Of a stretch of 64,000 nucleotides of DNA, positions 25,828 to 35,109 are shown in pieces. The notes under the pieces are model-generated. The model was not told the origin of the DNA. It saw only the letters and a program-made list of their open reading frames with translations, and did no database searches. Location: positions 1-64,000 of the forward strand of contig JAJCZJ010000053.1 of the NCBI GenBank assembly GCA_029262455.1. The letters run 5' to 3'. Each line of letters starts with the position of its first letter. Position 1 is the stretch's first letter. Source of the stretch: Deltaproteobacteria bacterium. GTDB lineage: Bacteria; Desulfobacterota; Binatia; HRBIN30; CADEER01. Position numbers and translations under genes: made by a program.

Positions 25828-26628
25828 ATGGGCGAACTCACAGACAGAGTCGCTATCGTAACCGGCGCCGGCGGCGGGATCGGTGCCGGTGTCGCGCGCG
25901 CGTTCGCGCGCGCCGGCGCAACAGTCGTCGTCGCCAATCGCACCGAATCTTCCGGGACCGAAGTCACCGGCGCCATCGAACGCGACTTTCGCGCTATCGG
26001 CGCGCGCGCAATCTATATTCAAACCGACGTTTCGCACCGCGACAGCGTCCGCAACCTCGTTGATGAGACCATCCGTCAGCTCGGCCGCGTCGACATCGTC
26101 TGCAACAACGCTACCCCGCCAGGCCACCTGACTCGTCTGGAGAATCTGTCCGACGACGTCATGCATGAGTTTCTCGCGGTCAACCACTACGGGCCGATGT
26201 GGGCCATGCAAGCCGCGTTTCCACACATGAAGGCGCAACAGTGGGGCCGCATCATCACCATGTGCTCGCTCAACGGCGTCAACGCGCACCGCTACACGGC
26301 GATGTACAACAGCTCGAAAGAGGCGATCCGCGCCCTAACCCGCACCGCAGCAGTCGAATGGGGGCAATACGGAATCACCTGCAACGCAATCTGCCCGGCG
26401 GCTGTGACTCCACCTTGGCAGGCCTTCGAGAAATTCGACCCAAAGGGCGCACAAGAAGTGCTCGACGCCAACCCGATGCGCCGCATGGGTGACGCCGAGG
26501 CCGACATCGGACCGCTTGCCGTATTCTTGGCGTCCGATGCGGCGCGCTACATCACGGGCAACACCATCCACGCCGATGGAGGCGGACACATCAGCGGTGT
26601 GCCCTGGAACTTCGAACCGCTCGAGTAG
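25828..26628 (+). CDS. Short-chain dehydrogenase/reductase
   Basis: This classical SDR of 266 residues has cofactor motif TGAGGGIGAG, NNA in CNNATP, catalytic Ser in TMCSLNG and Tyr-Lys in YNSSKEA, and a C-terminal TGNTIHADGG block. It is 43 bp after cysC and probably in the same transcript. Its stop codon is 2 bp from the convergent sulfotransferase stop. It probably makes or uses a hydroxyl that is then sulfated, but this is inference from position. Confidence 0.9.
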   Translation: MGELTDRVAIVTGAGGGIGAGVARAFARAGATVVVANRTESSGTEVTGAIERDFRAIGARAIYIQTDVSHRDSVRNLVDETIRQLGRVDIVCNNATPPGHLTRLENLSDDVMHEFLAVNHYGPMWAMQAAFPHMKAQQWGRIITMCSLNGVNAHRYTAMYNSSKEAIRALTRTAAVEWGQYGITCNAICPAAVTPPWQAFEKFDPKGAQEVLDANPMRRMGDAEADIGPLAVFLASDAARYITGNTIHADGGGHISGVPWNFEPLE

Positions 26629-26630
26629 AG

Positions 26631-27728
26631 TCAAAGCTCGGCACCTGGCTCAACTTTCTCGTAACCGAACGCTTCGAGGGCGAATCCCCACTGCGCGTTC
26701 ACGGTATCGACGACTTCGCGAGGAAACTCAAAGCGGTTCTTCTCGAAAGTTCCGAGCCCAGCCAGATACTTTTCAAACTCCGGCAGCGCGCGCTCGAATC
26801 CACCGAGCCCCAGACCCTTGTATATCTGCTGCAGCACCTCAATCGGCCGCGCATCGAGATCTTCGTATCGTATCTCGACCAAGTGCCCACGCGGGATGGC
26901 CGCACGGTCATCGAGGTATCGTTGCATGACCTCCCGGTACGCCTCGATGGTCCACTGATCGATGTCGTCCCAGTCGAGCTCCTGCAGCGTCTCGCGCGGA
27001 AGCACCTTGCGATACAGGTTCCGCATCGACTGGTAAACCAAATACGGGTTGCGGACGATATTGACGAACTTCGCGGAGGGGAACAGCTCGAGAAGAAACG
27101 GAATCCGAGCCGTATTCGGCGGGGTTTTGAGCACTAACCGTTTTCCGCCCGACAAGATCGTCGCTTTTCTGAGCAACGCCAAATACGCATCGCGAAATCC
27201 CGCGCTCTTGGCCTCGTCGCTGCCGAGATCGCATACGTACGGATCGTACATCTGACGCACGTCGCGCGGGAAACTCATGAAATGCAGCGCTGCGTGTTCC
27301 GTAAAGTTGACCAATCCGACCTCTTCCTCCTGTGGCGAGCCGATCGAGATCGCGACATTGTCCATCGGTCGCTTCGACGGAATCATGCTAGCCACCCGCG
27401 TCTCGAGCCAACCGCGGCCTGTGAGAGCCACGGCTTGAAAAGTTGATTGGTAGGTGGAAACGACGCCGAACTGTGGATCCTTCCACAAGAGGTTGTGCAG
27501 ATGCGTCGTGCCGCTGCGGCCATAGCCGAGCAGGAAGACAGGGCCAGAATGGATCTGCGTGAGGTGCATGGCACGCCGATACCGCAGATTCTCGTACCAA
27601 CGCAGAGGTTCGATTGCAGCCGCAGTCAACAACCTGCGGCGCGCGCGCTTCTTATACCGCGGGTGGATCGCATGCTCACGGTACAGCTTGCGCAATACCG
27701 GCAACGGAGTGAATTGCGCGACAGCCAT
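26631..27728 (-). CDS. PAPS-dependent sulfotransferase
   Basis: This 365-residue protein has the sulfotransferase fold: 5'-phosphosulfate loop GYGRSGTTHL (68-77) and 3'-phosphate site FVNIVRNPYLVYQS (about 216-229). Other blocks (LKTPPNTARIPFLLELFP, VEIRYEDLDARPIEVLQQIY) fit the Sulfotransfer_3-type family common in Myxococcota, Actinobacteria and Binatota-like genomes. It transfers sulfate from PAPS to a hydroxyl of an unknown acceptor, likely a lipid or sterol-like alcohol. It is last in a minus-strand operon with two SDRs, a reductase-like gene and an unknown protein, and faces the PAPS-producing cysC. Confidence 0.9.
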   Translation of the reverse strand: MAVAQFTPLPVLRKLYREHAIHPRYKKRARRRLLTAAAIEPLRWYENLRYRRAMHLTQIHSGPVFLLGYGRSGTTHLHNLLWKDPQFGVVSTYQSTFQAVALTGRGWLETRVASMIPSKRPMDNVAISIGSPQEEEVGLVNFTEHAALHFMSFPRDVRQMYDPYVCDLGSDEAKSAGFRDAYLALLRKATILSGGKRLVLKTPPNTARIPFLLELFPSAKFVNIVRNPYLVYQSMRNLYRKVLPRETLQELDWDDIDQWTIEAYREVMQRYLDDRAAIPRGHLVEIRYEDLDARPIEVLQQIYKGLGLGGFERALPEFEKYLAGLGTFEKNRFEFPREVVDTVNAQWGFALEAFGYEKVEPGAEL

Positions 27729-27742
27729 TGCACTTCTTCAGC

Positions 27743-29290
27743 TCACTCGGCTAACGCCAGCAGCTCGAGAGGTCTCTGGGGAATCGCCGCACTCCAGCCG
27801 CTCTCTTCGAACGCGGCAATCGAACAATGCCCCACTCGAGGCACGTATGGCGCGATTTCCGCCGACTCTTCTCCGGTATCGATCGCTTGCTTGAGCTGGA
27901 CCAACCAAGGGTCACGACTCATGAGGAATCGCCAGGTCAATTGGCCATCCAAGTAGGGGCCCCAATCGACCCAGGTGACACCGTTCTGCGCGGTCGCATT
28001 CGACGGGAGGTCTGCCTCGGCGCAAACGACAACGGTGTAGTACCCGTCCCCGTCCAGCACGACCTCGTAGTCCTGCTTGGCCTGACGCGATACACCCGCC
28101 CAGATGTTGTAGGTGTTGAGGGTCCAGCTTCGCACCTGTTTCCCCTCCGCGTACACCGGTTCTTGCGGGGTTCGCGGCGTCGTTAGCGCCTTGGCGCGAA
28201 CGACGAAAATCTCACCGTGCCGATGTGAATACTGCGACGAGACGTATAAATAGTCACGGCTCGCCAAGAGATCGGCAGCGACCCCCCAATTGTGCTTGGT
28301 GTCGAGCTTGCCCGCGTTGTAGATGCCACGATGATCGGGAATCGGCAGAGCAGCAAACTTTGTCGTGTCGAGCGGCGGCTGGTAGCCCGGCGGATAGGGG
28401 TCGGCTTCCTCGTAACGTCGGACGACATTTCCTTGCGCGTCGGAGATCGTCACCGACGGTAAGAGCACACCGGCGCTATTCGGCGGTAAGGCGCCCATGT
28501 CGGCCCCGGCGATGCGCAAGGTATTCAGCACTGCCATGTTCGCACCGCCATTCTTCTTGGTCCCGACGTAGCGAGTATTCGGCGCAGGCTCGGCAGGTGG
28601 ATCGGAAAAGTCGAAGTGCGCGGTGAATCGACGCCTCATTCCATCGGGCACCGGACCGCGAAACGGATTGGCAGATCCCGTGTCGGGCTCGAGATCGACA
28701 TCGACGAGTGAACCGAGTGCATTCGAATCGATGTCGTTCGGATGGAACGCAAAGTAGCGAGCGTGCATGTATTCGCCCGCAAACGTCACACGCCCACCGG
28801 GCGGAACCCACATAAAGCGCGGCCGACAATCTTCCTCTCGATCGCATTGCCAGAACTGATTGCCGAAGTAGTTCGCCGCGGAAGTATCGATGGCATACGG
28901 AAACCGGTTGTTGGAAAGCGGACTGCAAACCGACGGCCACGCTTCGCAGCACGAAACGCCGAGCAACTTACCGCCACGGTACTCGCCGTCGTCGAGACGG
29001 ATCCCGTAACGCTCGGCGATAAAATCGCTGATTCGTCCCTCGACGACCGCGAGCTCCGGATCGATCAACTTAGGAAACGAGCTGAGCAGGGCCATCCCAC
29101 TGCCACTCAGCCCAGCCGAGTAGGCGTCGCGCAGATAGGTCAAATCGTCTTCGATCTCGCCCGGGCAGACCTTCAGGAGCTGATTCAACGTATCGACGTG
29201 ACCGACGAAATCGTTGAATCCCCGCTCGACCGGTATCTCGCCGTTCGTCAGCTGCTGCAGGCGCAAGCCGAAGGCTTCGTAGCTGCTCAT
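27743..29290 (-). CDS. Unrecognised 515-residue protein of the sulfotransferase operon
   Basis: I do not recognise the family with confidence. The ATG at 29290 follows AGAGGG. It has no signal peptide or membrane segment. The middle (about 150-260) is beta-rich with GGRVTFAGEYMHARYFAFH and DLEPDTGSANPFRG, which recalls DUF1214/DUF1254-type sandwich proteins. The C-terminal half has YVVV-type strands and VGHCS near the end. Spacing of 10 bp from the upstream SDR and 14 bp to the downstream sulfotransferase makes it a firm operon member. A role binding or modifying the hydrophobic substrate is a guess. Confidence 0.6.
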   Translation of the reverse strand: MSSYEAFGLRLQQLTNGEIPVERGFNDFVGHVDTLNQLLKVCPGEIEDDLTYLRDAYSAGLSGSGMALLSSFPKLIDPELAVVEGRISDFIAERYGIRLDDGEYRGGKLLGVSCCEAWPSVCSPLSNNRFPYAIDTSAANYFGNQFWQCDREEDCRPRFMWVPPGGRVTFAGEYMHARYFAFHPNDIDSNALGSLVDVDLEPDTGSANPFRGPVPDGMRRRFTAHFDFSDPPAEPAPNTRYVGTKKNGGANMAVLNTLRIAGADMGALPPNSAGVLLPSVTISDAQGNVVRRYEEADPYPPGYQPPLDTTKFAALPIPDHRGIYNAGKLDTKHNWGVAADLLASRDYLYVSSQYSHRHGEIFVVRAKALTTPRTPQEPVYAEGKQVRSWTLNTYNIWAGVSRQAKQDYEVVLDGDGYYTVVVCAEADLPSNATAQNGVTWVDWGPYLDGQLTWRFLMSRDPWLVQLKQAIDTGEESAEIAPYVPRVGHCSIAAFEESGWSAAIPQRPLELLALAE

Positions 29291-29300
29291 CACCAACCCT

Positions 29301-30068
29301 CTACAATAGATGCGAGTTCACGAGAGTGCCCCCGTCACACACAATGCATGAACCAGTGACGAAGGAAGCCCGATCCGATGCCAGCCAGACCACAGGTTCG
29401 GCAACTTCCTCCGGCTTGCCGAGTCGACGCATCGCGTGGGTATTGACCGTCTTTTGTTTGAACTCCGGGTACTTCTCGAAGTAGCGCTGGATCGCTCGCG
29501 TCTCCATACCGCCAGGTGCCACGGAATTGACGCGCACGCCGCGGGCCGAGTACTCAGCCGCCGCAGTCATCGTCAGAGTGTGCACACCGCCCTTCGCCGC
29601 GATGTACGCCGCCAGCATCGCCTCGCCCTTGAACAATCCCGATGTAGTGATGTTGATGACCGAACCCGCCCCCTGCTCGAGCATCACCGGAATCGCGTGC
29701 TTCATTCCGTGAAACACTCCCTTCATGCAAACGTCGACGGTTCGCGACCAGTTGTCCGAATCCAGCTCATGGAGGAGCCCAAAGTCACCGGCACCGCCCA
29801 CCGCATTATTGCAAATCCAGTTCAACCGGCCGTACTCGGCGACCGTGCGCTCGACCAGCGCCTGGACCTGTTCGTTGTCAGAAACGTCGGCAACTTCGAA
29901 CATCGCCGCGCCGTCGCGACTCCGGATCGCCTCGACGACATCGTTGCCGAGATCTTCGTTGATATCGGCGATCACGACCTTCGACCCCTCGGCGACGGCC
30001 AGTTCGGCGACGCAGCGGCCGAGACCTTGCGCACCTCCAGTTACGATCCCGACCTTCCCAGCGAGCAT
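29301..30068 (-). CDS. Short-chain dehydrogenase/reductase
   Basis: This SDR of 255 residues has TGGAQGLGR at the cofactor site, NNA in CNNAVGG, catalytic Ser in ITTSG and Tyr-Lys in YIAAKGG, and an intact C-terminal TGSCIVCDGG. ATG 30068 gives eight-base spacing from GGAG; ATG 30074 is the alternative. It is the third gene of the minus-strand operon, between another SDR (36-42 bp upstream) and the unknown 515-aa gene (10 bp downstream). Confidence 0.9.
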   Translation of the reverse strand: MLAGKVGIVTGGAQGLGRCVAELAVAEGSKVVIADINEDLGNDVVEAIRSRDGAAMFEVADVSDNEQVQALVERTVAEYGRLNWICNNAVGGAGDFGLLHELDSDNWSRTVDVCMKGVFHGMKHAIPVMLEQGAGSVINITTSGLFKGEAMLAAYIAAKGGVHTLTMTAAAEYSARGVRVNSVAPGGMETRAIQRYFEKYPEFKQKTVNTHAMRRLGKPEEVAEPVVWLASDRASFVTGSCIVCDGGTLVNSHLL

Positions 30069-30110
30069 TGTCATCGCTCCGCCATAGTCCCGATCAACAT
30101 CCTGATCTAC

Positions 30111-30902
30111 TCAAAGCGGCGGAACCGGCACAGAAATCGATGGGCACTGTGCACCGCCGTCAATCTGGAAGATCTTGCCGGTCACCCAACCCGCCGCAGG
30201 CGACGCCAGGAAGAGAGCCGCAGCGGCGATGTCCTCGACACTTCCCGGTCGTTGCATCGGCGTGTTGGCGTCGAACTGTGCTCGAAGGTTCTCGTTCGTG
30301 AGAACGACCGCCAACGATTCCGTAGCGACACCCCCAACCGACATGGCGTTGATACGCACCTTTGGGGCGAACTCGACCGCAAGATTGCGCGTGATCATAT
30401 TCAACGCCGCCTTGCCGGCTCCGTAAGCGACAAACGCGGACTGCGCCATATCACTCGATCGCGAAGAAACATTGACGATCGAACCGCCACCGGCGGTTTC
30501 AACCATGTTCGGGACAACCATCCGCGTCAGTAAGAACGCCTGCGTGACATTGAACCGCAGAGCCGTCTCGAAGTACCGTTCACTCGTCTTCAAGGCGGGT
30601 CGCGGCCCGGTACCACCGGCATTGTTGACCAAGACGTCGATGCGGCCGAACTCGGCCACGGTTCTCTCAACCAATCGCTCAAGATCTTCGGTCACCATCA
30701 CATCCGTGGGAACCGTCAACGCGCGCCGTCCCCGCTCGACGATCAGCGCTGCTGTTTCATCGAGATCGGATTGCGTCCGAGCCGCACAGACGACATCCGC
30801 CCCCGCCTCGGCAAAGGCAACCGCGATCGCACGGCCGATGCCTTTGCCCGCCCCAGTGACGATCGCAACTTTGTCGGTCAGCTTGAAGAGATCCAGGATC
30901 AT
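30111..30902 (-). CDS. Short-chain dehydrogenase/reductase
   Basis: This SDR of 263 residues has TGAGKGIGRA, NNAGG, catalytic Ser in VSSRSS and Tyr-Lys in YGAGK. The start at 30902 is fixed by an ATGA overlap with the stop of the upstream reductase-like gene. Open frame to 30989 exists but lies inside that gene. Two SDRs in a row, both in an operon ending in a sulfotransferase, suggest sequential alcohol/ketone steps on one compound. Confidence 0.9.
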   Translation of the reverse strand: MILDLFKLTDKVAIVTGAGKGIGRAIAVAFAEAGADVVCAARTQSDLDETAALIVERGRRALTVPTDVMVTEDLERLVERTVAEFGRIDVLVNNAGGTGPRPALKTSERYFETALRFNVTQAFLLTRMVVPNMVETAGGGSIVNVSSRSSDMAQSAFVAYGAGKAALNMITRNLAVEFAPKVRINAMSVGGVATESLAVVLTNENLRAQFDANTPMQRPGSVEDIAAAALFLASPAAGWVTGKIFQIDGGAQCPSISVPVPPL

Positions 30903-31966
30903 CGGCGACCCCGCGACAATCCCGGCGCTGCCCGTCCGGACACCAACGGCAGATCGAGGTAGCTCTTGATTCCGGGCTCGGCGCGACAAACAGCGGGGAT
31001 CGCACTGACGCCGTGCACCGCAGTGGCGACAATGCCCGGATTGCGTTTCAGTCCGGCCTCGATGGATTCCGGATGCAGGCGTTTGAACGTAACCAAGGAC
31101 GACGGGTCACCCTCCACTTCCACTTCGAATCGCTCGCCACCTGGCCCAAAACTCCAGCCCGACTCGAAACCGTCCTCGCCCATGAACCAGTTCGTGCGCA
31201 CAGAGATCACCGGCTCGCCGCGCACCAGCCCCTGCCAGCAAAACCGTTGCGCGGCCACCCGGCCTGGCTCGATCACCCCGATCGGCGAATCGATCGGCTT
31301 GGCGGCGGCAGAAACTTCGTGTGTCGTCTTCTTTTCTTCGTCCAGATCGAACCCCATCTCAGCGGCAACCATATCGATCGATTGGCAGAACCCGTCGCCC
31401 ATCATTTGCGCCATGCTGCTGCCACGGGCCTCGTCCGGCGTCTTGCCGAACATCATGATCTCACCAATCACGAATGGTGCCCCGTAGGTGCGAATGTCCG
31501 ACCACTCCTCCGCACGCACGTGCGTCACTTCACGCGACAAAGCCGAGATCATCAGCGGAAAGCGCTCGGTAATGCCCCCAGGATGGATGCCGGTTCCATG
31601 CAAGGTGACGCCGCCTTTGAGGCATGCCTTCTCGACGTCGCCCCAATCGCGCCCACCGCGATAGAACCAGTTCAGCGGGGTCACGATATTCTTGCCCGAC
31701 TCGAGGATCCGAATGACCTCATCGCGATCCGCCATGATCGGCGAGTACAAGACACAGTCGGCATCCAGCGCCAGGAGCTCATCCATGTCGTTCGTCGCCT
31801 TGACGCCTAGTGCGGCACAGCCAACGATGTCGCCTGCATCTTTGCCGACTTTTTCCTGGCTGTGCACCCACACACCCACCAACTCCAGCTCGGGGTGGCT
31901 TGCGACACCTTCGATGGCAGCTCGCCCAACACCGCCAGTCGCCCATTGAATCACTCGATACGTCAT
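30899..31966 (-). CDS. Dihydrodipicolinate reductase-like oxidoreductase (paralogue)
   Basis: This 355-residue protein opens with VIQWATGGVGRAAIEGVA, a Rossmann loop in the same context as the protein at 16707-17768 (VVQWSTGNVG...). The two share the architecture through the HPGGITERFP / DPGFANDVMP segment. It is probably an NAD(P)-dependent reductase of unknown substrate. It is first in the minus-strand operon and overlaps the next SDR by ATGA. The ATG at 31966 has no clear ribosome-binding site; the frame extends upstream to 32125, into the divergent gene. Confidence 0.8.
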   Translation of the reverse strand: MTYRVIQWATGGVGRAAIEGVASHPELELVGVWVHSQEKVGKDAGDIVGCAALGVKATNDMDELLALDADCVLYSPIMADRDEVIRILESGKNIVTPLNWFYRGGRDWGDVEKACLKGGVTLHGTGIHPGGITERFPLMISALSREVTHVRAEEWSDIRTYGAPFVIGEIMMFGKTPDEARGSSMAQMMGDGFCQSIDMVAAEMGFDLDEEKKTTHEVSAAAKPIDSPIGVIEPGRVAAQRFCWQGLVRGEPVISVRTNWFMGEDGFESGWSFGPGGERFEVEVEGDPSSLVTFKRLHPESIEAGLKRNPGIVATAVHGVSAIPAVCRAEPGIKSYLDLPLVSGRAAPGLSRGRR

Positions 31967-32040
31967 GGGGAGTTCTGATACGGCTTGTGAGTAGGCGAGG
32001 CAACCAAACAGCAGCACGAACGACAGAGTCGGAGGAGCAC

Positions 32041-33843
32041 ATGACAAGATACATCGTCTGGGTCGCCGCAACCCTCGGGATGCTCGCATGCTCCAGCGAC
32101 GACAACGGACCCGTCGTCGCAGCAACGCCGATCGCTTGGACCGTGCAAACCGATACAGTTGGCGACGCTCTCATGATCTCTCCGGTCACCCCGCTCAGAG
32201 GCGCATCGGTGTACGCGGTCGTCGTCACGTCCGGCATTCGGAGTGCGGATGGCACAAACTTCGGGCCCTCGACCGACTTTGCGGCCTTCATCGGGCGCCA
32301 ATCGCCCCTGCCGGGCGGACCGACAGCCAGCTACTCCAACGATCTTGATTCGCCGGCAAATCCATACCCAGATGCCAGGCTCAGCAGATCGGACGGTTCG
32401 GTTCGGCTGCCTGACCGATTCGTATTGCGCGGCATGCCAACCGGACCCGACGCCGAAGAGGCGAGGAGGGTCCTGCGCAATAGCGCAAACCAAGTCGAAA
32501 CGATTCGCGGATTCAGCACGACCGCACCAGTCCGGATCGCGTTCTCAGCGCCTCCCGACATCACAACGGTTCGTCCGGATACCGTGCTGTTCTTTCGACG
32601 CGAGGACGGCGCTACGGACATCGACGGACTGCTGCGAGCAAGCGAAGCACTTGGAGTCCGCCGCGAGGATATCGCCACCGGCTTCTCCTTTCCCACGCAG
32701 CCAATCGAAGATGATCTACTCGCCGTCCAGGCGTTGTTGCGAGACCGTGCATTGACCATCACCGATCCGGTGCAGCTCTTCGACAACGACCTCACCGACA
32801 ATCGCCCGCGCGGCGTTTTCGGTCCAGAAGACCCCGAATTCGCATCCTTCTTCGAAGAGTCCCCAGATGTCGGGACCGTCGTTGCAGGCCTGATCGAATC
32901 CCCGGACTTTCGCAACGCAGACGGCGTCTGGGTCGACTCGCTGATCGCCGGCGAGACGCGCGCCCCCTTGAGCCAGCTCGATTTCCTGCTCATCTTGCCG
33001 GCGTCGGGCGAGCCGCCCTTTCCCGTTGTCATGGTGCAACACGGCTTCGGAGGTGACAACGGCACCGTTCTCGAGCTGGCGCAGCTGCTGGCCGAGCAGG
33101 GACTGGCCGCGATCGGAATCAACGCCGTCGAACACGGGAATCGCGGCAATCCTCTCTCCCTGCTACGCGCACGTCCAATCGTCGCACGGGATCTCTTTCG
33201 CCAGACGATCGCCGATCAGATGGCAGTTTTGCGTGCCATCGAAGTCGGAATCGACATCGACGACGACGGTCAGATCGAGCTGGACCCCACTCGCATGAGC
33301 TACATCGGAATCTCGCTTGGCGGAATGCTCGGCGCATCACTGGTCGCCGTAGAAGAAATACTGCCGACGGCGGTACTCAACGTCGCGGGAGGGCGCGTCG
33401 CATTTCTGGGAGAGGCCCCCGACCTGCGCAACTTGGTCCAAGGAGAGTTGGCGGCCGAGGTAGGACTCGACCGCGAAGACCCGATCTTTCGCGTGTACAT
33501 CCAGCGCATCCTCGAGCTCGGCCAACACGGAATCGATGCCGCCGACGGATCCAACTTCGCCCGGCATTGGTTCCTCGAGCCGTTCCCGGGTCACCAGCCC
33601 CACAGCGTCCTCCTGCAACAGGGGATTGGCGATGGACTGGTTACAGCCGAGAGTACCGCGACGCTCGCGAATGCCGGAGGACTCGAGACCAACACTCCAG
33701 TGTCCGACCCGTCAGGAGTTTCGGGCCTGTGGCAATTCGACCCGCCGGGCGGCCACGGCATCATCGGGCGCGATGACGTACAGCGGCAAGCTGCACACTT
33801 TCTCGCAACGGGCGGGACAGAGATCATCGACCCCGCAAACTGA
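32041..33843 (+). CDS. Lipoprotein alpha/beta hydrolase (lipase-like)
   Basis: This 600-residue lipoprotein has lipobox LGMLAC followed by SSDD, and a strong ribosome-binding site GGAGGAGC. The N-terminal third (about 30-200) resembles the N-terminal domain of bacterial Pla-1/cef-type extracellular lipases. The hydrolase core has the oxyanion loop VQHGFGGDN, nucleophile elbow GISLGGM (Ser about 424), an acid in the GIGDGLV region and His in GGHGIIG. It should hydrolyse esters at the cell surface or in the periplasm. It is divergent from the sulfation-type operon with a 74-bp gap. Confidence 0.82.
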   Translation: MTRYIVWVAATLGMLACSSDDNGPVVAATPIAWTVQTDTVGDALMISPVTPLRGASVYAVVVTSGIRSADGTNFGPSTDFAAFIGRQSPLPGGPTASYSNDLDSPANPYPDARLSRSDGSVRLPDRFVLRGMPTGPDAEEARRVLRNSANQVETIRGFSTTAPVRIAFSAPPDITTVRPDTVLFFRREDGATDIDGLLRASEALGVRREDIATGFSFPTQPIEDDLLAVQALLRDRALTITDPVQLFDNDLTDNRPRGVFGPEDPEFASFFEESPDVGTVVAGLIESPDFRNADGVWVDSLIAGETRAPLSQLDFLLILPASGEPPFPVVMVQHGFGGDNGTVLELAQLLAEQGLAAIGINAVEHGNRGNPLSLLRARPIVARDLFRQTIADQMAVLRAIEVGIDIDDDGQIELDPTRMSYIGISLGGMLGASLVAVEEILPTAVLNVAGGRVAFLGEAPDLRNLVQGELAAEVGLDREDPIFRVYIQRILELGQHGIDAADGSNFARHWFLEPFPGHQPHSVLLQQGIGDGLVTAESTATLANAGGLETNTPVSDPSGVSGLWQFDPPGGHGIIGRDDVQRQAAHFLATGGTEIIDPAN

Positions 33844-34051
33844 ACCGGCCAGAGTGAAATCTTTAGACTCGGAGCTTCGCCCTCCCGCCGCAGGTCGGTT
33901 TGGTTCCGGCCTCCGGCCGGGCCGGGTTCATCGGTGTTTGTCCGTACCCTTGTTCATCGCGCGCAGCGTCAGCTCTGATCGACGGTTGGTTCCGGAGGCG
34001 GCAACCGCCCATATCAACTGTTCGACTTTCGACCTGTTCGACTTTTGACTT
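33844..34051. repeat. Convergent intergenic region with dispersed repeats
   Basis: The 15-mer GGAGCTTCGCCCTCC (33871-33885) repeats the site at 24969-24983. The following 17 bases (33887-33903) recur with one change at 39777-39793. The right end has a short TTCGACTTTCGACC/TTCGACTTTTGAC direct repeat. There is no ORF here. The region lies between convergent stops. Confidence 0.5.
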
Positions 34052-34465
34052 CTAAGTACTTTTCACCTGCATCTCATCGAGAGCCCAGTAGCCGCGCAGA
34101 TTGCTGATCTTCCCCGCATCGTTGATCGTGTACGTGAAGATCCCTTTTACGATGGTCACGACCTGGTTGGGAAACGTAACCGTCAGAGTCATCACATGCG
34201 CCGACTCATTGCCCGCGGCATACGACTGTTCCGCCACAATATCGATACTCGTCGTCGACTCGACATTGTTGGCCCAGAACTGCTCCAGCCCCTCACGACC
34301 GACAATTCCCTTACCGGTCGGGTTGGTCGGCGCCTCGCCGATGGGATCCTCGATGCGAACGTCGTCCGCCATCAACGCAAACCATTCGTCCTTGAGCCGC
34401 CCCATCACGCAGCGCCACGAGTTGTGCGCCGCCAACATCGCCGGATTCGTTTCCTTCGCAGGCAT
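34052..34465 (-). CDS. NTF2/SnoaL-like protein
   Basis: This 137-residue cone-fold protein has helix-1 pattern NSWRCVMGRLKDEWFALMADDVRIEDP, then the curved sheet with FPNQVVTIVKGIFTYTINDAGKI and RGYWALDEM. SnoaL-like proteins include ketosteroid isomerases and polyketide cyclases, and many are simple binding proteins. The start ATG 34465 follows GGAG. It sits with another small gene 36 bp upstream on the same strand. Confidence 0.75.
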   Translation of the reverse strand: MPAKETNPAMLAAHNSWRCVMGRLKDEWFALMADDVRIEDPIGEAPTNPTGKGIVGREGLEQFWANNVESTTSIDIVAEQSYAAGNESAHVMTLTVTFPNQVVTIVKGIFTYTINDAGKISNLRGYWALDEMQVKST

Positions 34466-34501
34466 CACTGTGCTCCGTTTCTCAAAGCGCCCCGCGGCTC
34501 A

Positions 34502-34858
34502 TCAGACAGCGATGTCGCCAGGTTGGATATTGAACGATTCGGACTCCTTCGAGCTATCGAAGATCCGCAGATTCAGACCATTGTCGAAGTTGAGGCAAAG
34601 CGACTTCGGCGCGTCGATCGAATAATCCATCACCGCACTGCCGAGGCAGCGGTGTAGACGGTAGACCTCCCGCGTCGCGTGCTCTTCCCACCGATCGACG
34701 ATCTTGCCATCACCATCGGTCAACTCCCACTTACCCTCGACGAAGAAACTGCCGTCCGGATAGAAGTGCAGCTCGACCTGGTATTGGTCCAGGCAGATCT
34801 GTCCGAGGACACAGCCAACAAAGTCAGAAAGATCGAGATTCTCGGGAACGCCATGCAT
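34502..34858 (-). CDS. Small hypothetical beta-rich protein (DUF6188-like?)
   Basis: This is a protein of about 118 residues if translation starts at ATG 34858; the frame is open to 35059. The sequence alternates strands: FVGCVLGQICLDQYQVELHF, GSFFVEGKWELTDGDGKIVD, and SLCLNFDNGLNLRIFD. This pattern recalls the DUF6188 group, where a small sheet protein binds an unknown ligand, but the match is weak. No signal peptide is seen. It is followed by the NTF2-like gene, likely in one transcript. Confidence 0.5.
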   Translation of the reverse strand: MHGVPENLDLSDFVGCVLGQICLDQYQVELHFYPDGSFFVEGKWELTDGDGKIVDRWEEHATREVYRLHRCLGSAVMDYSIDAPKSLCLNFDNGLNLRIFDSSKESESFNIQPGDIAV

Positions 34859-35109
34859 AGGTATCAGTCCGTTGACAGTGTACGGAGCCTTTTTCAACCA
34901 CAACGCCAAGATCGCAGCGTTTCCTCCACCCGCGGCAAAAACGAATTCGGCTCCTCCTCGTATCCGGCGCGGAGGCATGAGAAGAGAACGACAATTCGAT
35001 CCATCGTCATGCCCAAAAAACTCGACCGCTCTGGGAGACCGGCCCCGAAACCTATCCACGCGGCGGGAAATTGGCTAGTTACTGAGGTCAGCCAACAGGG
35101 GGATTCACC

